From an uncultured Blautia sp. (GTDB lineage Bacteria > Bacillota > Clostridia > Lachnospirales > Lachnospiraceae), in NCBI GenBank assembly GCA_934426285.1, contig CAKRYE010000012.1:1-47408 (forward strand): 47,408 nucleotides of DNA. The letters run 5' to 3'. Positions 40,934 through 47,408 of this stretch are shown here, one piece after another. How positions within the stretch are numbered: position 1 is the first letter of the stretch; each line of letters opens with the position of its first letter. A program made the position numbers and the translations under genes. The notes under the pieces were generated by a model. The model searched no databases. It had not been told where the DNA came from and saw only the letters and a program-made list of their open reading frames with translations.

Positions 40934-41890
40934 ATGAGACCAATTCTACTTACTGCCGGAACCGGAATCCTCCTTGTGTTTCTGCTGCTTCATCCTGGAG
41001 AGGGGCTGGCTTCTGCCAGAGCAGGAATGACTTTGTGGCTGAACACTCTGCTTCCTACCCTTCTACCCTTTATGATTCTGACAGGTGTACTGATCCATAC
41101 AAAGGGAATCGAAAAAATCCTCTCACCCCTGAAACCTGTATTTCGTTTTTTTCTGGGAACAGATGTCTACGGTGGCTATGTTTTTATCCTTGGAATGCTC
41201 TGCGGTTATCCAATGGCTGCCAGGCTTGCTTCTGACCTGTATGAGGCTGGCAGGATCAGCAGAACAGAGGCACTCTATCTTACAACCTTTTGCAGCAGCG
41301 CAAGTCCTGCGTTTATCATTACCTATCTGGGACATCTGTGCCTGAATAACAGGATTCCTGTTCCTGTACTTTTTTTCATTTTGTTTTCCGGAAATATGGC
41401 TGCTATGGTTATTTTTCGGTTTGCAGTATTCCGGAATCATAAAATTTTGCTTTCCAATGTTACAAAAAAAATCAGGTCAGATACCCGTTGTGAAAAAAAA
41501 GAGACATCCGAAGCCGACTCACCGGGAGTCATTCTTGATGTCTCTATTATGAACGGATTTGAAACAATTACCCGCCTGGGCGGTTATATTCTTCTGTTTT
41601 CTATTCTCACAGGATGTATTCAATATTACAGACCTTTTCCGGACCTGATCCAATACATACTTCTGGGAATTACGGAAATCACCACAGGGCTATCCCTGCT
41701 TGCTTCCTCTGATATCCCCTGGACTTTACGCTGTGTCCTGTCTGTCACAGTCACCGGTTTTGGCGGACTGTGCATTCTGGCCCAGACCAGAAGCATTCTC
41801 CATAAGGATCTGAGTCTGATCCCTTACCTTTCAGCAAAATGTATCAGTGGATTGCTTTCCGGAATTCTCATGCTCTGCTATCTGAATTAG
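40934..41890 (+). CDS. YlbJ-like sporulation integral membrane protein
   Basis: One of two plus-strand genes. The 318-residue product has about eight hydrophobic segments. LPTLLPFMILTGVLI near the N-terminus, YVFILGMLCGYPMAARLASD and EALYLTTFCSSASPAFIITY match YlbJ and related GATE-domain membrane proteins, some of which are needed for spore cortex formation. ATG 40934 with AAAGG upstream is chosen over the earlier in-frame ATG at 40883, which lies within the pepD start region. The end overlaps the convergent gene by 4 bases. Exact role in this organism is inferred. Confidence 0.8.
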   Translation: MRPILLTAGTGILLVFLLLHPGEGLASARAGMTLWLNTLLPTLLPFMILTGVLIHTKGIEKILSPLKPVFRFFLGTDVYGGYVFILGMLCGYPMAARLASDLYEAGRISRTEALYLTTFCSSASPAFIITYLGHLCLNNRIPVPVLFFILFSGNMAAMVIFRFAVFRNHKILLSNVTKKIRSDTRCEKKETSEADSPGVILDVSIMNGFETITRLGGYILLFSILTGCIQYYRPFPDLIQYILLGITEITTGLSLLASSDIPWTLRCVLSVTVTGFGGLCILAQTRSILHKDLSLIPYLSAKCISGLLSGILMLCYLN

Positions 41891-42513
41891 TTCTCTCCCA
41901 GATCGTCTAACAGAACGTCATCATCCTTGTCACTGTCATCATGATAAGAACCTGTGATTGCTGCTGCCTGTGCGGTCTGTGGTGCCAGCTCCTGACGATT
42001 GTGGTTTACAACTTCCAGACAGCTCTGCAGAGCATCGATAAAGGATTTATATTTTGCACCGGCATCCTCAAGTGTTGTGTTGAGTACGCTGCCGATATTG
42101 GCCATCATATCATCTGTATAGGTGATCGCACTGAGACGAATGCTGTTTGCATCCTGTGTAGCAGAATCCAGAATCTCCTGAGCCTGTTTATTAGCTGCAT
42201 TGATGGTATCATTTGCCTGGGCATATGCTTTCTGCATGATCTCATGCTGTGTCACAAGCTCCTGAGCCTTTGCCTGGGCATCTGCAATCAGTGCATCTGC
42301 TTTGTTCTGTGCGTCTTCAAGAATGGCATCCTTGTTATTGATGATCTTCTGATAACGTTTGATCTCATCAGGTGTTTTCAGGCGGAGTTCTCTCAAAAGC
42401 TCCTCAATTTCTTCTTTATTTACTACGATTTTGGTAGTGGATAATGGCTGGAATTTACAGCTGTCCACATATTCCTCAATCTCACCGATAATCTGTTCAA
42501 TTCTGCTGCTCAT
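41887..42513 (-). CDS. DivIVA-like coiled-coil protein
   Basis: A 208-residue, mostly helical protein. It begins SSRIEQIIGEIEEYVDSCKF, has a long coiled-coil rich in Ala, Gln and Glu (about residues 55-130, ILEDAQNKADALIADAQAKA), and ends in an acidic tail (DDSDKDDDVLLDDLGEN). It resembles the small DivIVA/V-ATPase-subunit-H-like proteins encoded next to coaD and rsmD in Lachnospiraceae. No catalytic motif is present; a role in cell-envelope or division scaffolding is a guess. It starts 21 bases after coaD with GGAGAG before ATG 42513. Confidence 0.72.
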   Translation of the reverse strand: MSSRIEQIIGEIEEYVDSCKFQPLSTTKIVVNKEEIEELLRELRLKTPDEIKRYQKIINNKDAILEDAQNKADALIADAQAKAQELVTQHEIMQKAYAQANDTINAANKQAQEILDSATQDANSIRLSAITYTDDMMANIGSVLNTTLEDAGAKYKSFIDALQSCLEVVNHNRQELAPQTAQAAAITGSYHDDSDKDDDVLLDDLGEN

Positions 42514-42534
42514 TGTACTCTCTCCTTATTTTCT

Positions 42535-43020
42535 CTATTTGTCTGCAAGAAGCTTCTTCTTGACTGCATCCGTTATTTCCTTAGGTGCAAATTTACTCAG
42601 ATCGCCATTAAAATATGCCACTTCCTTCATAATAGTAGAACTTAAATATGCATATTCCAGGCTGGTAGTCAGAAACACTGTGTCAACATCCGGAGCAAGT
42701 ACACGATTGGTCTGAGCCATCTGAAGTTCATATTCAAAATCAGTTACCGCCCGAAGCCCACGGATGATCACCTGAGCATGGTTTTCTCTGGCGAAATTAA
42801 CAGAAAGGCCCTCAAATGCCTTTATTTCAACATTAGGGATATCTTTTGTCGCCTTTTCTAATATATTAACACGTTCTTCCACAGAAAACAACGGACTTTT
42901 TGAAGAATTATGCAAAACGCCCACGATTACTCTGTCAAAAGAGAGGGCTGCACGTTGGATCACATCCAGATGGCCATAGGTGGCCGGATCAAAGCTGCCC
43001 GGATATACTGCTGTCTTCAT
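42535..43020 (-). CDS. coaD: Pantetheine-phosphate adenylyltransferase
   Basis: A 161-residue enzyme of coenzyme A synthesis. Motifs: [19 protein letters not shown] with the nucleotidyl-transfer TxGH region, [35 protein letters not shown] and [16 protein letters not shown]. Length is normal. ATG 43020 gives the standard N-terminus. GGAGG is about 18 bases upstream, rather far, and no nearer start gives a better protein. A 9-bp hairpin lies just upstream. Confidence 0.96.
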   Translation of the reverse strand: MKTAVYPGSFDPATYGHLDVIQRAALSFDRVIVGVLHNSSKSPLFSVEERVNILEKATKDIPNVEIKAFEGLSVNFARENHAQVIIRGLRAVTDFEYELQMAQTNRVLAPDVDTVFLTTSLEYAYLSSTIMKEVAYFNGDLSKFAPKEITDAVKKKLLADK

Positions 43021-43048
43021 GTATTTTACACTCACTTTCCTCCGCACA

Positions 43049-43071
43049 GAATGTATGAAAACCATACATTC
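43049..43071. repeat. 9-bp hairpin in the rsmD-coaD spacer
   Basis: GAATGTATG and CATACATTC are perfect inverted arms around a 5-base loop, located between the rsmD stop and the coaD ribosome binding site. No T-run follows on the minus strand, so it is more likely to influence coaD translation or RNA stability than to terminate. Confidence 0.45.
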
Positions 43072-43083
43072 TCCGGAGCATAT

Positions 43084-43635
43084 TTACATACGCTCCAGAA
43101 ATACATGCTTATTTGTTTTATATTCTTTGGAACGAAGCTGCCTGTATCCAAGAGATTCCAGATAAGCAAAATCGGTGTGCAGATCTGCTTCCACAATAAT
43201 AAGTGTATTCTCATCCGCAACAGTACTGTCACGCAGATATTCAAGTACCTGACGCTCAAGCTCCTGATTATAAGGGGGATCCATGAAAATAATATCAAAA
43301 ACGCCCTTACCCTCAAGAGAACGAAGTGCCTGCAGCACGTCCATGTTCAGCAGTTTACCATTTTCAGCAAGTTTTGTAAATGAAAGATTTTCCCTGATGC
43401 AGGAACAGGCTTTGGGATTTTTCTCCACAAACACTGCATAAGAAGCTCCCCGGCTCAATGCCTCAATTCCTATTCCTCCACTTCCGGAAAACAGATCCAG
43501 AAACCGACAGTCCAAAAGCTGGGGCTGTAAAATATTAAATAAGGTTTCCTTGATCCGGTCTGTGGTTGGTCTGGTATCCATTCCCGGAACTGTTTTTAAA
43601 TTTAATCTTCTGGCTTTCCCTGCGATCACTCTCAT
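43084..43635 (-). CDS. rsmD: 16S rRNA (guanine-N2)-methyltransferase, RsmD family
   Basis: A 183-residue SAM-dependent enzyme that methylates G966 of 16S rRNA. Seen: MRVIAGKARRLNLKTVPG, RPTTDRIKETLFNIL, LFSGSGGIGIEALSRGA with the SAM glycine loop, and the catalytic DPPY in IIFMDPPYNQELE. ATG 43635 overlaps the TGA of mgsA in the form ATGA, so the pair is coupled. An upstream in-frame start at 43653 is less likely. Confidence 0.95.
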   Translation of the reverse strand: MRVIAGKARRLNLKTVPGMDTRPTTDRIKETLFNILQPQLLDCRFLDLFSGSGGIGIEALSRGASYAVFVEKNPKACSCIRENLSFTKLAENGKLLNMDVLQALRSLEGKGVFDIIFMDPPYNQELERQVLEYLRDSTVADENTLIIVEADLHTDFAYLESLGYRQLRSKEYKTNKHVFLERM

Positions 43636-44027
43636 TTCAGATTCAGTCTCCAATCCAGGTCTCCACGGGAAAGTCCTAAAATAAGAAGCTCTGCTGTAGC
43701 AATGTTGGTAGCTACAGGAATATTATACTGGTCGCATCTCTTGACGATACTCATAATGTCCGGTTCTTTGGGGTCAATCATTACTGGATTGTAGAACAGG
43801 ATTACCATGTCCAGATCCTGTCTCTCTACCATTTCCATAAACTGTTTATCTCCACCTATGCTGCCGGCTAGGAATTTATGCACATGAAGGCTTGTCGCTT
43901 CTTCAATCCTTCGACCAGTGGTACCGGTTGCATAGACTTCATGTTTGGCAAGTATATTTTTATACGCAATGCAAAAATCTTCGATCAGTACTTTTTTGCT
44001 GTTATGTGCGATTATACCTAAGTTCAT
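43632..44027 (-). CDS. mgsA: Methylglyoxal synthase-like protein with altered active site
   Basis: A 131-residue MGS-domain protein. Family features are IIAHNSKKVLIEDFC (the phosphate-binding His), TGTTGRRIE, SIGGDKQFM with the catalytic Asp, and PVATNIATAELLI. Where the classic enzymes have Trp/Arg-Asp-Pro...Pro-His-x-Pro-Asp, this protein reads FYNPVMIDPKEPDI: the first Asp is Asn and the conserved His is Lys. That His contributes to substrate handling in E. coli, so activity could be lowered or changed. The length is near the minimum. GGAGAGGAG precedes ATG 44027, and a strong promoter is 45 bases upstream. Confidence 0.85.
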   Translation of the reverse strand: MNLGIIAHNSKKVLIEDFCIAYKNILAKHEVYATGTTGRRIEEATSLHVHKFLAGSIGGDKQFMEMVERQDLDMVILFYNPVMIDPKEPDIMSIVKRCDQYNIPVATNIATAELLILGLSRGDLDWRLNLK

Positions 44028-44066
44028 AGTCTCTCCTCTCCGTTTCTTTTATTAATTTCTACATGC

Positions 44067-44095
44067 ATTATAACAAATTACTAAATAGAGTTCAA
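44067..44095 (-). promoter_or_regulatory. Promoter of mgsA-rsmD-coaD
   Basis: TTGAAC at 44090-44095 and TATAAT at 44067-44072 on the minus strand with a 17-base spacer and TG just before the -10. Downstream genes run to at least the coiled-coil gene. A perfect palindrome GATTTATTAATAAATC at 44125-44140 lies about 30 bases upstream of the -35 and might bind a regulator. Confidence 0.72.
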
Positions 44096-44192
44096 TTAAA
44101 ACTTCAAAAATATACAAAATTCATGATTTATTAATAAATCAACGATTTTTATAGAGTTTTCCATAGAATCCCACCATATACGAAAACTTCCA

Positions 44193-44221
44193 GAGTATTA
44201 TTTCTCCATCGTCATATACTA
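44193..44221 (+). promoter_or_regulatory. Possible forespore promoter of the SASP gene
   Basis: GAGTA at 44193-44197 and TATACTA at 44215-44221 are 17 bases apart. The -10 fits the sigma-G form CATACTA well and the -35 fits moderately. SASP genes are normally sigma-G dependent, which supports this reading. Confidence 0.4.
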
Positions 44222-44267
44222 ACATCGTAACACTAAACAAGCAATAACAACCAAGGAGGAAATGAAT

Positions 44268-44540
44268 ATGTCAAACACAAAATCTTCTAACCAGGCAGCT
44301 GTACCGGAAGCAAAGGGTGCATTAGACCGTTTCAAATTCGAGGTTGCAAACGAACTGGGTGTACCGCTTACTGATGGCTACAACGGAAACCTCACTTCCA
44401 AACAGAACGGCAGTGTTGGCGGATATATGGTGAAGAAAATAGTATCAGAACAACCAGCAATCCCAACACAGAGGCTGTACATCCGGCTTTCATGCCAGGA
44501 GAGAGATATTTTAATTCTATCTGATGCTGCCCTCTGCTGA
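44268..44540 (+). CDS. Alpha/beta-type small acid-soluble spore protein with an altered C-terminus
   Basis: Spore DNA-binding protein that protects DNA in the core. ATG 44268 is chosen because AAGGAGG ends 8 bases before it. The conserved parts are EAKGALDRFKFEVANELGVP and NGSVGGYMVKK, matching the two SASP signatures. After MVKK the usual short ending is missing; the frame runs on as IVSEQPAIPTQRLYI and further for about 34 residues that do not look like a SASP. That tail lies antisense to the last helix of the convergent YfhO-like gene. The native 3' end seems to have been lost at about 44437, although the DNA-binding core survives. Confidence 0.85.
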   Translation: MSNTKSSNQAAVPEAKGALDRFKFEVANELGVPLTDGYNGNLTSKQNGSVGGYMVKKIVSEQPAIPTQRLYIRLSCQERDILILSDAALC

Positions 44541-47109
44541 TCCTTGCACCCAGAAACATTCTGTTGGCTTTATTTGTCTCCTGCTTTTTGCCATCTACAT
44601 ACAAAGTCCAGCCCTTGCTGTAGGGAATAGAAAATACTACTTCTTTATCTTCCTTCAGATCTATACTGCAGGTAATATTTTCTCCATCTACCTTCAGATC
44701 TTTCGGTGAATCTTCACATCTCTCCTGAGACAGTTCTGTAATTCCATCCATTGCCTGAGTGTATATATCTATATTGTCTACCTTATATTTTCCCGGGACC
44801 ACAAACTCAAGAGTGATCTCATTCAAGGCATCTTCATTATATAGAAGATTTGCTCCATAATTGCTTCTTCCGCTGCCAAAGTTGTTTTTAGAAGAAAGTA
44901 ATTGCAGTTTCTGCTCTTCTGTTTCGCCATTATGAGCATAGTATATCTCTATTTGTCCTGTGGTTATATCTTTTTGTTCCAGAATCGTTCTGTATTTTTC
45001 ATTAATCCCCCGGTATTTAAGGTTAGAAAAAGTAACGTATGTTTCACAGTTTTTCTTTCCTTTAAAGGTGAGTACACATTTTGCATTTTTGCCGGCCTCA
45101 ATGACCCCATTTTCCCAGGTCATATTCTGCATACCTTTTATTTCGTAGTCAAGCTTATTTACATGGAGCTTCAGTTCCTCTGGGCTCATTCCCTTTGCAT
45201 CATTTTCCTCCAGTACACATCCCTGAAGCATGGCTTCCTGTCGTTCCACAGGATTCATTCTTTCGTATTGTGTAACAGGAATATAACTGTCATAGGTATA
45301 TACAAGGGGCAGGGAATTTTCATCCTTATAAATATATCTATCCTTCCTGCCTGTTATTTCCTTTTCTTTGCTAAAATGATAGGGTGCAATCCCTTCTTTT
45401 GATACAAAATATTTGACAGAAAATAATTTTAACAGCCAGCTTCTGCCATTCAAATTGTAAACAGCCTGATCCATGAAATTGCTCATATAGATTTCATCAA
45501 AAAAATTGCCTAAATCTTCCGGTGCAATAGAAAACTGATATTTTCCTCCATTCAAATCATTTAAACAAGAGGTATTGCTGATCATACCCATGTATTTTTG
45601 GTCAAAGCGAACCAATGAACTATCTTCCAGAGATTTCAGGGCTTTTTCTACATTGGTGTGGCATTTGGGGTATGCCCGCCCTTTATTCACATAGGTAGAA
45701 ATCACTGACTGGTCTTTAAATCTGTCACGCCCGTTTTCTGTGTAATAAAACCAGATATTACTTCCCACGCTTAAAACAATAAAACACATAGAAAACGCAG
45801 TCAAATACCAGCGGTTCTTAGTTAGAAGCTGATATCCTCCGATAAAAGTCAATCCAAGGAGCAGCAGAAGCAATCCGGCTGCCACATTATTGTTCTGATT
45901 AACAGTTGGATTAAAAATTAAAAATGCAGCATAGATCAGGATGATCGCAACAATCAGCAGTTTATTTTTTACAGACAGATGAAAAAACTCCGGAAACATT
46001 TTTACAAAAATATAGGCCAGAAGCATGGGAACTGCCCATGTCCATCTATTTGTAGTATATGAGAAACCATTCATGATCCTGCCAAATATTGGAAAACATA
46101 CCATAATTGTAAGTAATATCACACCCAGTTTAAGACTGAGGTATTTCTTTCCCTGCATAAATAATACAATCAACGCAATCACACATATAGAAGCAACACC
46201 TATGTAAGAAAAGCGGGTCTTATTATTTCTTCCGATCAAAGAAGCCAGGAGCATCTGATAAAAGCGTTTGCTGTAGAGAATAGGCATATATCTTTCTGCT
46301 GTCATTCTGGAGTTCGTAAACATTGTTTTCAGCATAGGAAACAGAATTACTCCGGAAAGCATCAGGGACAGAACTGTATAGACAAAAAATCTTCCAAAGA
46401 CAGGTGTAAATTCCTTTAACCGAAAGCCTTTGAATTTGGTGAAATATCGAAATACTGCATAGATAACTGTAAAAATCCCAAGCATATAAAAGAAATAGAA
46501 GTTACTTATTCCTGCCAGAGTCAGAGCTCCAATATAGATCCATGGCTTTTTTTTATCAAATATTTTGTCCACTCCAAGCATGATCAATGGTAAATAGATA
46601 CAGGGATTTATAAAATAGGGATGATCCAGTCCTGTCACAATCATCCACTGGGAATAGACATAAATCAGGCTTCCCAATAAAACCGGGATTTTTTTGTTTT
46701 TATTATAAAAGCAATACCATGAGAATGTAATTCCTGACAGATAATATCTGAAGAAGCATAGAAAATCATATAAATATTCCGTATATCTTACAGGAACAAA
46801 GACGGCAGATAGATTTAGCGGATCTCCTATTACATAATAATGTAAGGTTGTCACAATGTCTGAGCCAAATCCAATATGCAGATCCCATGTAGGAATTCTT
46901 AATCTGTGATGGATCAAAAGTTCTTTTATAATCTGGCGTAAATACTTTCCCCAGTATTCCAGTGTAATATAATGCTGTCGGAGTCCGTCTCCATCACGCA
47001 CAAAAGATTTTCCATTCTTCCAGAATATGAACAGAATGATCATAAAAATTCCTGTCATTGATGCAGAGTAAGCTATATAGTATGAACTTTTTCTTTTTAG
47101 TTTTTTCAC
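44392..47109 (-). CDS. YfhO-family membrane protein
   Basis: A 905-residue protein with about a dozen helices in the first 480 residues, then a large extracytoplasmic domain and a last helix. It starts at a GTG (47109) behind AAAGGAGACC. YfhO-type marks are FVRDGDGLRQHYITLEYWGK, WDLHIGFGSDIVTTLHYY, NSRMTAERYMPI and the C-terminal PYSKGWTLYVDGKKQETNKA, then ELKYLSPGMKAG. YfhO-related GT-C proteins glycosylate wall polymers in Firmicutes. The final 14 residues (SSPYIRQHCRSVWK) are coded by the complement of SASP codons, so the native end is probably lost. Confidence 0.85.
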   Translation of the reverse strand: MKKLKRKSSYYIAYSASMTGIFMIILFIFWKNGKSFVRDGDGLRQHYITLEYWGKYLRQIIKELLIHHRLRIPTWDLHIGFGSDIVTTLHYYVIGDPLNLSAVFVPVRYTEYLYDFLCFFRYYLSGITFSWYCFYNKNKKIPVLLGSLIYVYSQWMIVTGLDHPYFINPCIYLPLIMLGVDKIFDKKKPWIYIGALTLAGISNFYFFYMLGIFTVIYAVFRYFTKFKGFRLKEFTPVFGRFFVYTVLSLMLSGVILFPMLKTMFTNSRMTAERYMPILYSKRFYQMLLASLIGRNNKTRFSYIGVASICVIALIVLFMQGKKYLSLKLGVILLTIMVCFPIFGRIMNGFSYTTNRWTWAVPMLLAYIFVKMFPEFFHLSVKNKLLIVAIILIYAAFLIFNPTVNQNNNVAAGLLLLLLGLTFIGGYQLLTKNRWYLTAFSMCFIVLSVGSNIWFYYTENGRDRFKDQSVISTYVNKGRAYPKCHTNVEKALKSLEDSSLVRFDQKYMGMISNTSCLNDLNGGKYQFSIAPEDLGNFFDEIYMSNFMDQAVYNLNGRSWLLKLFSVKYFVSKEGIAPYHFSKEKEITGRKDRYIYKDENSLPLVYTYDSYIPVTQYERMNPVERQEAMLQGCVLEENDAKGMSPEELKLHVNKLDYEIKGMQNMTWENGVIEAGKNAKCVLTFKGKKNCETYVTFSNLKYRGINEKYRTILEQKDITTGQIEIYYAHNGETEEQKLQLLSSKNNFGSGRSNYGANLLYNEDALNEITLEFVVPGKYKVDNIDIYTQAMDGITELSQERCEDSPKDLKVDGENITCSIDLKEDKEVVFSIPYSKGWTLYVDGKKQETNKANRMFLGARISRGQHQIELKYLSPGMKAGCTASVLGLLVVLILFSSPYIRQHCRSVWK

Positions 47110-47144
47110 TGAGGTCTCCTTTGTTCAAGTTTCTGCATTTTTGT

Positions 47145-47408
47145 TCAAAAGTCTGTAGTACATCTGCGCACAATTTCGCATGGAACACAAATATTCTTTT
47201 CGATTTGGGTTTCATTTTCCAGAAGTGTAACCATTCTTTCCACTGTTTTTGTACACATCACCTTCAGCTTGCTGTCCACTGAAGTAAGCTCAGGCTCACT
47301 GCTGATCGCAAGGATTGAATTGTTATATCCGGCAATTGCCAGATCCTCCGGAATAGCCAGTCCCTTTATCTTCGCATATTTTATTGCTCCTATGGCAATG
47401 CCGTCTTC
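47145..47408 (-). CDS. LacI-family regulator, C-terminal part
   Basis: The frame is open from the window edge and stops at 47145. It codes for 87 residues: EDGIAIGAIKYAKIKGLAIP, DLAIAGYNNSILAI, PELTSVDSKLKV and CVPCEIVRRCTTDF. These match the end of the effector-binding domain of LacI/GalR repressors, including the GYNN segment, LTSVD and the closing Pro-x-x-x-Val-x-Arg-x-Ser/Thr-Thr pattern. The DNA-binding domain lies outside the window. Only 35 bases separate its stop from the YfhO-like start, so it may be transcribed with it. Confidence 0.85.
   Translation of the reverse strand, partial: EDGIAIGAIKYAKIKGLAIPEDLAIAGYNNSILAISSEPELTSVDSKLKVMCTKTVERMVTLLENETQIEKNICVPCEIVRRCTTDF

Noticed and set aside
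1..47408. CRISPR arrays, tRNA or rRNA genes, prophage
   Set aside because: No regularly spaced repeats, no cloverleaf or rRNA-like sequence and no phage structural genes were seen on either strand.

Overview
The window looks like chromosome of a spore-forming gut Firmicute, most probably a Lachnospiraceae member; the genus cannot be fixed from the sequence. Support comes from an alpha/beta SASP gene, a YlbJ-type sporulation membrane gene, RecU, a LoaP-type NusG paralogue, a cobalamin riboswitch, strong Firmicute promoters and ribosome binding sites, and an apparent family of giant extragenic palindromes. Almost every gene lies on the minus strand. The exceptions are the YlbJ-like gene and the SASP gene.

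Region 1 (about 20.3 kb down to 0.18 kb, minus) is one long extracellular polysaccharide locus. It starts at a promoter with a hairpin-rich leader and loaP, whose product should let polymerase read through the roughly 20-kb unit. Next come two large phosphoglycosyl transferases (one fused to a GT2 domain), an RCC1-propeller protein, a scar of a third phosphoglycosyl transferase, an extended SDR, a GT4, hddA, an O-acetyltransferase broken by a G9 tract (a phase-variation candidate), a GT2, a Wzy-like polymerase, a second acetyltransferase, a pyruvyl-transferase-family protein, a Wzx flippase and an FrhB-like Fe-S protein. A heavily decayed rmlBDC set follows, and the locus ends with an hddC-gmhB fusion and gmhA. 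GmhA, HddA, GmhB and HddC together make GDP-D-glycero-alpha-D-manno-heptose, so the polymer probably contains a heptose or modified heptose. The 4-11.4 kb core is visibly richer in A+T than its flanks, as in exchangeable serotype cassettes.

Region 2 (20.4-28.6 kb, minus) holds glmS with its own promoter, then a cobalamin-riboswitch operon. That operon encodes a secreted CbiK-like class II chelatase, a secreted two-domain NEAT-like protein, and a BtuF/BtuC/BtuD-type ABC importer. The set suggests cobalt-tetrapyrrole or corrinoid capture at the cell surface.

Region 3 (28.7-44.0 kb) is housekeeping: hisZGDBI under a consensus promoter, recU, lepB, an RluA-family synthase, a small membrane protein, a YgiQ radical SAM protein, a small alarmone synthetase, pepD, the YlbJ-like gene, a DivIVA-like coiled-coil protein, coaD, rsmD and mgsA. 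Two divergent palindromes of about 200 bp with unrelated arms but shared internal motifs lie between the alarmone synthetase and pepD.

Region 4 (44.2-47.4 kb) contains a SASP gene whose 3' end runs into the 3' end of a convergent YfhO-family gene, apparently a rearrangement junction, and the C-terminal part of a LacI-family regulator cut by the window edge.
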